Assembly (NCBI GenBank): GCA_019120125.1
Contig: DWVR01000027.1
Location: 45,398-109,397 of the forward strand
DNA from: Candidatus Phocaeicola excrementigallinarum
GTDB taxonomy: Bacteria; Bacteroidota; Bacteroidia; Bacteroidales; Bacteroidaceae
DNA length: 64,000 nt
Reading direction: 5' to 3'
Under the pieces are notes generated by a model. That model made no database searches. It was not told where the DNA came from and worked only from the letters and a program-made list of their open reading frames with translations. Position 1 is the stretch's first letter; every line of letters begins with the position of its first letter. This document shows, piece after piece, positions 53,355-61,142 of the stretch. Both the position numbers and the translations under genes were made by a program.

Positions 53355-54215
53355 ATGAATAAAGTAAAGTTCCGTATTTTCAAGAGTCGCCTCCTTTTTG
53401 TCCTGGTGTGCGTGCTGTCAGGAATTACCGCGATTCCGTTGGTGGCCATTCTGGGCGAGGTGCTGATAAAAGGATGGGACCAGTTGGGCTGGTCTTTTCT
53501 CACCGAGGCTACTCCGAACGCTTATAAGGCAATGATTGCGGCCCAGGCCGGCGAGGACATTCCTGGCGGTATCGCCAACGGTATCATCGGTACTTTCCTG
53601 ATGTTGTTCCTTGCGGCGGTTGTAGCCATTCCGGTAGGCATCCTTTGCGGTATCTGTCTGTCGGAGTACCGGAAAAGCTGGTTTGCCACTTTCGTAAGTT
53701 ATCTGACCGACTTGCTGCAGGGAACTCCTTCCATTATCATCGGTATCATTACCTATATCTGGGTGGTTGTGCCGATGAAAGGTTACTCGGCCATTGCGGG
53801 CAGTGTGGCGTTGTTCATCATGATGCTGCCGCTGATTATCCGTTCTACGGAAGAGACGATGAAGGTGTTGCCGGAAACCTTGAAGGAGGCCGGCCTTGCA
53901 CTGGGAGGAAGCTACTGGCGCGTGATGCTGAAGGTGATGGTTCCCGCCGCATTGGGCAGTATCTTCACCGGTATCCTGCTGGCCATCTCGCGTGTGGTCG
54001 GTGAGACCGCCCCGTTGATGTTCACCGCCTTGGGAGGTGCGGCAATCAGTTGGAACATGACCAGGCCGATGTCGGCCGTGCCTTTGCTGATTTGGGAGTT
54101 CTTCAACGACCCGAATCTCCAGAACCTGATTTGGGGAGCGTCTCTCTTCCTGTTGGTTTTCGTATTATGTTTGAATCTATTAGCTAAACAAGTTGCAAAG
54201 AAATGGAAAGTATAA
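53355..54215 (+). CDS. pstA: Phosphate ABC transporter permease PstA
   Basis: The 286-aa permease has six membrane helices, the Pst signature LLQGTPSIIIGIITYI, and the EAA loop (LKEAGLALGGSYWRVMLKVMVPAALGSIFTGILLAISRVVGETAPL). It pairs with PstC. Start at ATG 53355 is preferred over a TTG at 53346. Its 3' end overlaps pstB by 13 bases. Confidence 0.94.
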   Translation: MNKVKFRIFKSRLLFVLVCVLSGITAIPLVAILGEVLIKGWDQLGWSFLTEATPNAYKAMIAAQAGEDIPGGIANGIIGTFLMLFLAAVVAIPVGILCGICLSEYRKSWFATFVSYLTDLLQGTPSIIIGIITYIWVVVPMKGYSAIAGSVALFIMMLPLIIRSTEETMKVLPETLKEAGLALGGSYWRVMLKVMVPAALGSIFTGILLAISRVVGETAPLMFTALGGAAISWNMTRPMSAVPLLIWEFFNDPNLQNLIWGASLFLLVFVLCLNLLAKQVAKKWKV

Positions 54216-54973
54216 AAGACCCGATTCTTCAGATAAAAGACGTATGTATCTCATACACCAGCGATGTGATGGCCGTGAAGCATGTCACAGCCGACATTGA
54301 AAAGAATACTATTACGGCTATCATGGGACCGTCTGGTTGCGGCAAGAGTACCTTGTTGCGTGCCGTAAACCGTATGCACGAGCTGTATAAGAATATCCGT
54401 GTGACAGGCGAGATCCTGCTGAACGGCGAGAATGTGCTTGAGATGGAGCCGATGGAGGAACGCCGCCGCATCGGTATGGTGTTCCAACGTCCGAATCCGT
54501 TTCCTACGATGAATATCTACGACAATGTGTTGGCCGGATATATCCTGAACGGAATCCGCCTGTCGAAATCCCAGAAGGATGAGATTGTGGAGCGCAACCT
54601 GCGCAACGTCTCTCTTTGGGACGAGGTGAAGGACTCTTTGACCAAACGGGGTACGTTCCTTTCCGGCGGTCAGCAGCAGCGTCTGTGCATCGCGCGCTCG
54701 TTGGCGCTCCAGCCGGATGTGTTGCTGATGGACGAGCCGACTTCCGCACTTGACCCGATTGCCACCAAGCACATTGAGGACCTGATGGACCAGCTGAAGA
54801 AGGAGGTGACCATTCTGATCGTAACCCACAACATGTCGCAGGCCATGCGTATTTCCGACCGCTCCATGTTCATGTTTCTGGGTGAACTGATTGAATACGA
54901 CGACACGAAGAAAATGTTCGAGAACCCGGCAGACGAGCGTACCCGTTCTTACCTGACCGGTAAGATGGGATAG
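54203..54973 (+). CDS. pstB: Phosphate ABC transporter ATPase PstB
   Basis: The 256-aa ATPase shows Walker A (MGPSGCGKSTLLRAVN), the Q-loop (FQRPNPFPTMNIYDNV), the signature LSGGQQQRLCIARSLA, Walker B (VLLMDEPTSALDP) and the His switch (ILIVTHNMSQA). It powers phosphate import. Last gene of the operon; a terminator follows and no phoU gene is present, although pstB is commonly followed by phoU. Confidence 0.96.
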   Translation: MESIKDPILQIKDVCISYTSDVMAVKHVTADIEKNTITAIMGPSGCGKSTLLRAVNRMHELYKNIRVTGEILLNGENVLEMEPMEERRRIGMVFQRPNPFPTMNIYDNVLAGYILNGIRLSKSQKDEIVERNLRNVSLWDEVKDSLTKRGTFLSGGQQQRLCIARSLALQPDVLLMDEPTSALDPIATKHIEDLMDQLKKEVTILIVTHNMSQAMRISDRSMFMFLGELIEYDDTKKMFENPADERTRSYLTGKMG

Positions 54974-55010
54974 GATATCTGTAAAGTCATATATAGTTTG
55001 AAAGCGTTCC

Positions 55011-55042
55011 GGAATCAGAGATGATTTCAGGAACGCTTTTTC
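55011..55042 (+). terminator. Terminator of the porin-pst operon
   Basis: AAAGCGTTCC (55011-55020) and GGAACGCTTT (55030-55039) pair perfectly and are followed by TTTCATTTT. Confidence 0.75.
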
Positions 55043-55096
55043 ATTTTGGAGAATGCGTGGAGTGGCTGTAAAAATGATAATTCGTCTCCGGATCGA

Positions 55097-55993
55097 TTAT
55101 ACCAGTTCCGCTTTCAGGCCGCTGGTGTGCAGTATTTCCCAGATGTCCTCTTCCGAACCGGAGAAAGGGCCTGATTTTTCAAGCTTGATGGTCGACATGG
55201 CCGCGGCGAAACATCCCGCTTCCTCGCATGAGAAGCCCTTGTTGCGCATGTAGAGATATCCCAGCACGTAAGTGTCTCCGCAACCGGTGGCGTCCACCAC
55301 CTCCTTGGGAGGGTATGCCGGAATCTTGTGGAATTTCCCGTTCTCGTAAATCAGCGATCCCAGACTGCCCAATGTCAGCAACACTTCCTTCACTCCCCAT
55401 TCGGCCAGTTGGAGAGCGGCTTGCTTCGGGTCCTTGAAGCCGGTCAGGACCTCCGCCTCATGCTCGTTGACTTTCAGGATGTCGATATATTTCAAGGCCT
55501 CTCTCTTTTCTTTCCAGTCTGTGGGATATACATGCTCACCCTTCACTTCCCTCAGATAGCCTTGCGCGTCGACGGCAAGAGTGCCCTTGTGCGCCAGCAG
55601 TCTCACCACCTCCAGCGGGAAGTCGTCGGCAAGGAGACTTCCCAGGTGGAAGAAGCGTGCCTGTTCATTCTTCAGTTCCTCGGCCGTGAACGGATCGGCT
55701 TTCGCAAGCACACGCTGTGTGCGTTCGTCCTGGTTCTCCCCGTATGTGTTCTCGAAATAAACCGTGTGGCGGCTTGGCAGCACTTCTACCTGAATGCCTT
55801 TTTTCCTCATGTCTTCCACCGTGTTGTATTCGCTGGGGGCCAAAGCGGTGACCAGTTTATAGTTTTTTGAGTCTTTCAGATGCTGGATACCGTATGTGAA
55901 ATAGTAGGATGTGCCTCCCGGCATGTAAGTCGTCTTTCGCGGAGTGACGATTTTGTCTAATGTGAGATGTCCGATACAGCAAATGTCATTCAT
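55097..55993 (-). CDS. PfkB-family carbohydrate kinase
   Basis: The 298-aa protein is a ribokinase-like enzyme: GHLTLDKIVTPRKTTYMPGGTSYYFTYG near the N-terminus, a middle lid region (AVDAQGYLREVKGEHVYPTDWKEK) and the C-terminal PfkB signature EVVDATGCGDTYVLGYLYM with the catalytic Asp. It phosphorylates a sugar or a nucleoside; the substrate is not known. Single gene, starting at 55993 just downstream of a -7 box. The neighbour on the other side is myo-inositol-phosphate synthase, transcribed divergently, so an inositol-related substrate is possible. Confidence 0.86.
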   Translation of the reverse strand: MNDICCIGHLTLDKIVTPRKTTYMPGGTSYYFTYGIQHLKDSKNYKLVTALAPSEYNTVEDMRKKGIQVEVLPSRHTVYFENTYGENQDERTQRVLAKADPFTAEELKNEQARFFHLGSLLADDFPLEVVRLLAHKGTLAVDAQGYLREVKGEHVYPTDWKEKREALKYIDILKVNEHEAEVLTGFKDPKQAALQLAEWGVKEVLLTLGSLGSLIYENGKFHKIPAYPPKEVVDATGCGDTYVLGYLYMRNKGFSCEEAGCFAAAMSTIKLEKSGPFSGSEEDIWEILHTSGLKAELV

Positions 55994-56020
55994 CGTTCTA
56001 TATGTTTTCTGATTCGGCCG

Positions 56021-56028
56021 CAAAGATA
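56021..56028 (-). promoter_or_regulatory. -7 box (TATCTTTG) of the PfkB-family kinase gene
   Basis: TATCTTTG on the minus strand matches TAnnTTTG and lies 28 bases before the ATG at 55993. Confidence 0.55.
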
Positions 56029-56147
56029 CGCATATTTTCAGTGTGTTCTAGGTGGTGAAATAGCTTTTTCTTCCGATTTTATGGCTGATTTTTACTTATA
56101 ATTGCAAGAAAACGGCCGATATGGTTTCAAATAAAGAAACAAACCCG

Positions 56148-56155
56148 TACCTTTG
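56148..56155 (+). promoter_or_regulatory. -7 box (TACCTTTG) of the myo-inositol-phosphate synthase gene
   Basis: TACCTTTG matches TAnnTTTG and gives a leader of about 70 bases before the ATG at 56229. Confidence 0.55.
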
Positions 56156-56228
56156 GGGCGAATGTGTTTGCCTGAAAGAGGCGGATACGTGCTGTTGCAT
56201 AAGTTTGTTATTGTAAAAATATAGAATA

Positions 56229-57536
56229 ATGGAAAAAATGAATGTAAAATCAGCTGATGGAAAATTAGGGGTTCTATGCGTGGGATTGGGCGCAGTGGCT
56301 ACTACGTTTATGACTGGGGTTCTGATGGTCCGCAAAGGGCTGGCCAAGCCGGTCGGTTCCATGACACAGTATGACAAGATTCGTGTAGGCCGTGGTGAAA
56401 ACAAGACGTATCTTCATTATAATGAGATTGTGCCGATGGCGCGTCTGGAAGACATCGTGTTCGGCGCATGGGATGTTTATCCGGCAAATGCATACGAATC
56501 GGCCATCAACTGTGAGGTGCTGAAGGAAAAGGACATCAATCCGGTGAAGGATGAGCTGGAGAAGATTGTCCCTATGAAGGCTGCTTTCGATCATAACTAC
56601 GCAAAGCGTCTGGACGGCGATAACGTGAAGGACTGCGCTACCCGTTGGGAGATGGTGGAACAGTTGCGTGAGGACATCCGCAACTTCAAGGCAGCCAACG
56701 GATGCAGCCGTATCGTGGTGCTTTGGGCGGCTTCCACTGAAATATATGTGCCGGTTTGTGAGGAAGTGCACGGCACGTTGGACGCTCTTGAAAAGGCGAT
56801 GAAGGCGGACGACCGTGAGCACGTGGCTCCGTCCATGTGTTATGCGTATGCGGCACTGGCCGAAGGCGCTCCGTTCATCATGGGTGCTCCGAATACCACA
56901 GTGGATATTCCGGCTATGTGGGAAATGGCTGAAAAGACAAAGATGCCTATCGCCGGAAAAGACTTCAAGACCGGTCAGACACTCGTGAAGTCCGGTTTTG
57001 CTCCGATTATCGGCACTCGTTGTCTGGGCCTTTCAGGATGGTTCTCTACCAATATTCTGGGCAACCGCGACGGACTGGTGCTCGACGAACCTGCCAACTT
57101 CCATACAAAGGAGGTCAGCAAGCTGTCTACATTGGAATCCATCCTGGTGCCGGAAAACCAGCCGGATCTCTATACCGATTATTATCATAAGGTAAGAATC
57201 AACTACTATCCGCCCCGCAACGACAACAAGGAAGGGTGGGACAACATCGACATCTTCGGATGGATGGGCTATCCGATGCAGATCAAGATCAACTTCCTCT
57301 GCCGTGACTCCATCCTTGCCGCTCCGCTCTGCCTCGACCTTGTGTTGTTGAGTGACCTGGCCGCACGTGCCGGACGCTATGGCATCCAGCGTTTCCTGAG
57401 CTTCTTCCTGAAGAGCCCAATGCACGACTATACGCAGAATGAGGTGCCCGTGAACCATCTGTTCCAGCAGTATGTGATGCTGAAGAACGCTTTGCGCGAG
57501 ATGGGCGGTTACGAGGCCGATGAGGAAATAGATTGA
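56229..57536 (+). CDS. Myo-inositol-1-phosphate synthase
   Basis: The 435-aa protein is an NAD-dependent inositol-3-phosphate synthase (EC 5.5.1.4): GVLCVGLGAVATTFMTGVLMVRKGLA binds NAD, and IAGKDFKTGQTLVKSGFAPI, GLSGWFSTNILGNRDG and the C-terminal IQRFLSFFLKSPMH carry the active-site Lys and neighbours. It converts glucose 6-phosphate to myo-inositol phosphate. In Bacteroides this enzyme starts synthesis of inositol lipids. No phosphatidylinositol-phosphate synthase or phosphatase follows here; the downstream flank is a terminator and an intron remnant. Confidence 0.94.
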   Translation: MEKMNVKSADGKLGVLCVGLGAVATTFMTGVLMVRKGLAKPVGSMTQYDKIRVGRGENKTYLHYNEIVPMARLEDIVFGAWDVYPANAYESAINCEVLKEKDINPVKDELEKIVPMKAAFDHNYAKRLDGDNVKDCATRWEMVEQLREDIRNFKAANGCSRIVVLWAASTEIYVPVCEEVHGTLDALEKAMKADDREHVAPSMCYAYAALAEGAPFIMGAPNTTVDIPAMWEMAEKTKMPIAGKDFKTGQTLVKSGFAPIIGTRCLGLSGWFSTNILGNRDGLVLDEPANFHTKEVSKLSTLESILVPENQPDLYTDYYHKVRINYYPPRNDNKEGWDNIDIFGWMGYPMQIKINFLCRDSILAAPLCLDLVLLSDLAARAGRYGIQRFLSFFLKSPMHDYTQNEVPVNHLFQQYVMLKNALREMGGYEADEEID

Positions 57537-57557
57537 TATTTCTTTTCCTGATAGTTG

Positions 57558-57602
57558 GAAAGCGGAAATGTCCATGTCGTAAGCATGGATGTTTCCGCTT
57601 TC
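57558..57602 (+). terminator. Terminator of the myo-inositol-phosphate synthase gene
   Basis: GAAAGCGGAAATGTCCATG (57558-57576) and CATGGATGTTTCCGCTTTC (57584-57602) pair over 19 positions with two wobble pairs. It lies directly before the group II intron remnant and lacks a long T tract. Confidence 0.65.
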
Positions 57603-57605
57603 TTG

Positions 57606-57956
57606 GTATGCTCGGCATGAGTATTAGCTAACGGGTGTAAGTCCCTAATGAGCCCTGATAGCGGGAATCATACAGCTAAAAGCAAGGGTGTCCATTGCGA
57701 GGTGGAATCTGAAAGAAGCTGGCGGCAAACATCTGGTCTGACAAACAGAAACTCCATATAAGGCATATAACCGTGGGTAAGGTTGCTAAAAAATAAAGTC
57801 AATAGCTATCTGGAACGGTTGGTGTAAATGGAGCGGACATAAGATGAGAAAGCTCGAAACTGTCGTATGCTGAACGGTACGTACGATGTGTGAGAGATCG
57901 GTAAATACGAAAGTAGGAGATAAATGCCTATGATTAGTGTTTACCTCCTACTCGAT
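57606..57956 (+). mobile_element. ORF-less group II intron derivative
   Basis: The 5' part carries the conserved start of domain I of bacterial group II introns: GGTGTAAGTCCCTAATGAGCC, GGGTGTCC, GCGAGGTGGAATCTGAAAGAAGC and CATATAAGGCATAT in the usual order. The 3' part has a domain V-like TCGTATG...GTACGTACGA pair and a domain VI hairpin (GTAGGAG...CTCCTAC, with TAAATGC/GTGTTTA inside), ending CTCGAT, where AT fits the AY rule. At 351 bases it is much shorter than a full ribozyme (600 or more), and no reverse transcriptase is encoded, so the end of domain I and domains II to IV are deleted. The 5' boundary GTATG is a deviation from GTGCG. Boundaries are estimates. Confidence 0.7.
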
Positions 57957-57974
57957 TGGGAAAAGCGGAATGAT

Positions 57975-59504
57975 TTATTCTTCGATTGTGTTCTTGAAGT
58001 TTTTCCAAATGGCTGCATCTTTGTATTTGACGAGAGTTCCTTTTGGGATATAGAGCGTAGCGGCCTCTTCAATACCTAATTCACCATCACATAAGGGTGG
58101 TTCTGTGGCTTTGCAATGCAGGGCTTTCAAGTTTGTGCATCTGGCGAATATGTATTCTCCCATATTCTGCAATTCAGATGGCAATGTCAGTTCTGTTAGT
58201 TTTGTGCAATCTTGGAATGCGCCATCGTCAATTGTCGTGACTTTATTCGGAATGATTAAAGATTGTAGATTGAAGCACCCGGAAAAGCAATCCTGGCCTA
58301 TGTCTGTTAATTCGGATGGCAACTCAATAGTTGATAAACTGAAACAATTTTTAAAAGCATAATTGTCAAGAGTATAGATTTGGTTTGGCATGAAGACAGA
58401 AGAAAGACTATAACAGTTATCAAAAGCATGCGTTGTTAAAGATCTAGTAGAGTCTGGAAGAATGATTGATACTAATTTGCTACCGGAAAACTCAGGACTG
58501 CTTGTCATGTTAACTTCTGCCATGTTCAGATTGGCTAAGACTCCTTCCGTGCCTTGACCGGCATAGTCAATTCCAGCCATTTCGCGTATGTATCGGATAT
58601 CATCGTTGTTTAGTTCTCCCGCGAGGGTCAGATCGGTAATTTTGTACTTCTCTTCAAAAGGAATCAGGTCGGATAATGTTCCGGCGGTGGTTACGTTGAT
58701 TTGTTTCTCTACCTTTATTCCGCTTTGGATGATTGTCAAAGAGTCTACGCCAAAACCTGTTGTCTTACAGAGGATTCTTGCTCTTCTTTCTTCTCCGGTA
58801 TTGTTCGCTTCAACTTTATAATACGGCCGATAGTCTTGGTTTGGTAATGTGATGATATGAATCCAATTCGCTTCTGAAACCATTTGACTAATATCGTGTT
58901 TAGCTTTTGGACGTTCTGTCTTTCCGGCATAGCTGATAGAAATATTGTAATCCTCAAAAAGAGGAATAGATTGTTGTATGTAGCCATTGTAAGAGCCGCT
59001 GTAAAGAACTCCATTTTCTGTATAGTAACTTGATAAGTTAAATCCTATTCCGCGCATCTCTTTTTCACTGTTTTCAGATAATTTGAAATGGATGTTGTAT
59101 GCTTTATCACTTCCCTCTCCTTTGATTTCAAGGAAAGAGCCTTTTTGTTCCATTTCTGCATTTTCATTATCAATCTCCACAATCAACCAGTCGTTATAAT
59201 GGGATGAAAGGGAAGAAGTTCTTGTTGGTATATTATATTCAGAGAAGATTTGTATTGTCCAGGCTGTATCTGCTATAAAGGATAATACTTGCTCTTGTGC
59301 GTCATGAGTCAAGTCCATAATAATTTGACCGTTTTCAGATAGAAACTTTTGGTTTTCTTCTGAGAAAGTGATTGAGGTAGGTGATTGATCTGATGGTATA
59401 TACCAAGTAGTTTCTGTTTCTGCCTCATCTTCTCCACATCCCCATAGGAAAACTCCTATCAGTACCAACAGGCCGTAGCATAAAATTCGGTTCTTTTTTT
59501 TCAT
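57975..59504 (-). CDS. BspA-like leucine-rich repeat lipoprotein with BACON-like domains
   Basis: The 509-aa protein has a lipoprotein signal (LLVLIGVFLWGC, Cys23), then beta-rich BACON-like domains (about 40-280), and a C-terminal LRR_5/BspA repeat region (about 325-490: NCYSLSSVFMPNQIYTLDNYAFKNC, FSGCFNLQSLIIPNKVTTIDDGAFQDC). BspA repeats on Bacteroidales surface proteins often bind host or bacterial partners. It is more AT-rich than the core genes around it, which fits recent acquisition. Its 3' side abuts the intron remnant. Confidence 0.85.
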   Translation of the reverse strand: MKKKNRILCYGLLVLIGVFLWGCGEDEAETETTWYIPSDQSPTSITFSEENQKFLSENGQIIMDLTHDAQEQVLSFIADTAWTIQIFSEYNIPTRTSSLSSHYNDWLIVEIDNENAEMEQKGSFLEIKGEGSDKAYNIHFKLSENSEKEMRGIGFNLSSYYTENGVLYSGSYNGYIQQSIPLFEDYNISISYAGKTERPKAKHDISQMVSEANWIHIITLPNQDYRPYYKVEANNTGEERRARILCKTTGFGVDSLTIIQSGIKVEKQINVTTAGTLSDLIPFEEKYKITDLTLAGELNNDDIRYIREMAGIDYAGQGTEGVLANLNMAEVNMTSSPEFSGSKLVSIILPDSTRSLTTHAFDNCYSLSSVFMPNQIYTLDNYAFKNCFSLSTIELPSELTDIGQDCFSGCFNLQSLIIPNKVTTIDDGAFQDCTKLTELTLPSELQNMGEYIFARCTNLKALHCKATEPPLCDGELGIEEAATLYIPKGTLVKYKDAAIWKNFKNTIEE

Positions 59505-59868
59505 CTCTTTATTTTTTGAAGTTAAATATTTTCAAACGAAAAAACGTTCGCTATTGAGTATTACTCTATTTGAAGTTAAGCTAAATAATAAACAATAGCT
59601 CACGCTTATTAAAGATATAGCATTCCCTTATAAAGAATAAGAGATACGTATATACCACAAACATGAGCATTCTTGCTTATTATCCTTAAGCTTATGAAAT
59701 GGTTTAGATTTCAAATAGGGGATAATGTCGTAAAATGCTCTTTTTGTTTGTCGACCGCTATATTAACAGTTTCTGTAAAGGTATTAAAATATTTTCATTG
59801 GGCAATCATGCTTCATCGGAATAAATTGTATATTTGTGACATGAAGACACAAATTAAAACTTTTTCTT
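59505..59868. other. AT-rich divergent intergenic region
   Basis: No gene is seen. A -7 box TATATTTG at 59829-59836 on the plus strand serves the epimerase gene. TATCTTTA on the minus strand at 59617-59610, one base off consensus, could serve the BspA gene. Short upstream reading frames through the box were not kept. Confidence 0.4.
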
Positions 59869-60741
59869 ATGAAGACATTATCCAATTCCCGACTGACCAT
59901 TCAAGTCTCTCCGCATGGTGCCGAGCTTTGCAGCATAGTCTGTGACGGCAAGGAATATCTGTGGCAGGCTGACCCCGCTTTCTGGAAGCGTCATTCACCA
60001 GTGCTTTTCCCTATCGTGGGCAGTGTGTGGCAGAACACTTATTTTGTCAATGACCGTCCTTTCAGGATGACCCAGCACGGGTTTGCGCGCGACATGGATT
60101 TCGAGCTGGTTTCCGAGTCGGAAGATGAGGTGCGTTATCGTCTGACAGACAATGAGGAGACGCGTGCCAAGTACCCGTTCCCGTTCTGCCTGGAGATCGG
60201 CTATCGCCTGAAGGACAGTACGGTCGAGGTGATGTGGCAGGTGACCAATCCTTCGGACGGGGAGATTCATTTCCAGATCGGTGCGCATCCGGCCTTCTAT
60301 TTTCCGGGGTTCAATCCTTTGGACACGCGCAGAGGATTTTTCGGTTTCGACAGGAAAGAGGGACTGAAATACATACTTATCGGCGAGAAGGGGTGTGCGG
60401 ATATCACGAGAGTTTATCCGCTCAAGCTGGATTCCAACGGGCTTCTTCCTCTCGACACCCATACTTTCGACCGTGACGCGCTGATTCTGGAAGGCGGTCA
60501 GGTGAAAGAGGTGACACTTTACAACGCTCTCGGACATCCGCATCTGAGCCTGCGTTTCGACGCTCCGGTGGTCGGACTGTGGTCTCCTCCCGGCAAGAAC
60601 GCGCCGTTTGTGTGCATCGAGCCGTGGTACGGGCGTTGCGACCGCGTCTGCTATGCCGCCGAGTTCAAGGACAAGGACTGGATGCAGCATCTGGGTCCCA
60701 AGGGGGTGTTCCGTGGTGGGTATACCATCGAGATAAAATAA
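59869..60741 (+). CDS. Aldose 1-epimerase family protein
   Basis: The 290-aa protein is a galactose-mutarotase-like enzyme: SRLTIQVSPHGAELCSIVCDGKEYLWQADPAFWKRHSPVLFPIVG, QHGFARDMDFE, FQIGAHPAFYFP (His-Pro site), and ENPWYGR-like CIEPWYGRCD near the C-terminus with the catalytic Glu. It interconverts alpha and beta anomers of an aldose. The match is to the shorter YphB/LacX-like branch, so the preferred sugar is not certain. Single gene with a promoter at 59829-59836 and a terminator directly after it. Confidence 0.88.
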   Translation: MKTLSNSRLTIQVSPHGAELCSIVCDGKEYLWQADPAFWKRHSPVLFPIVGSVWQNTYFVNDRPFRMTQHGFARDMDFELVSESEDEVRYRLTDNEETRAKYPFPFCLEIGYRLKDSTVEVMWQVTNPSDGEIHFQIGAHPAFYFPGFNPLDTRRGFFGFDRKEGLKYILIGEKGCADITRVYPLKLDSNGLLPLDTHTFDRDALILEGGQVKEVTLYNALGHPHLSLRFDAPVVGLWSPPGKNAPFVCIEPWYGRCDRVCYAAEFKDKDWMQHLGPKGVFRGGYTIEIK

Positions 60742-60747
60742 CAAGGA

Positions 60748-60777
60748 AAAGGCTGTCTCAAAATGAGATAGCCTTTT
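60748..60777 (+). terminator. Terminator of the epimerase gene
   Basis: AAAGGCTGTCTC (60748-60759) and GAGATAGCCTTT (60765-60776) pair with one wobble around AAAAT and are followed by TT. Confidence 0.8.
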
Positions 60778-60786
60778 TGTTGTACT

Positions 60787-61026
60787 TCATTGAAAACTAT
60801 TCTTCAACGATTTCACCTTTCCGTCAATAATAAGTGTAAGCGGTTGTCCGGCAAAATCGACATTCTCGTCTTTCACATTGATACCGGGGATGTTTTTCAA
60901 GGCATCAAAAGCGTTGTCTGCCGGAATGCGTTCCAGCATGACAGGCATATTGTAGGATAATTTTCCGTCTTCCAATTTGACGATAGGGTGTTCTCCAACC
61001 ACCATTACCCTCCGGCAGATTCTCAT
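60787..61026 (-). pseudogene. Remnant of an outer-membrane protein plug domain
   Basis: A 79-codon reading frame contains VVGEHPIVKLEDGKLSYNMPVML, ADNAFDALKNIPGINV and GQPLTLIIDGK, the order and spacing seen in the plug-like domain of Bacteroidales outer-membrane beta-barrel proteins (compare the protein at 27894-30437). Signal peptide and N-terminal domain are missing, an in-frame TAG lies a few codons upstream, and the frame stops right after IDGKVKSLKNSFQ, where a full protein would go on for hundreds of residues. It is a two-ended fragment next to a mobile element. Confidence 0.65.
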
Positions 61027-61142
61027 AAACGCTGAAAATGTCTAAACTGTCTGTCTGATTTGTTCCCGTAACGTTTTAAGCAAATGCAGATAATGAGGCA
61101 AAACAAAGGACTACTGTTATTATATGTATCTTATTTATCTTC

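Noticed and set aside
57606..57956. Riboswitch or other structured leader for a downstream gene
   Set aside because: The next gene reads on the opposite strand, and the sequence order matches group II intron domain I and V/VI better than a leader RNA.
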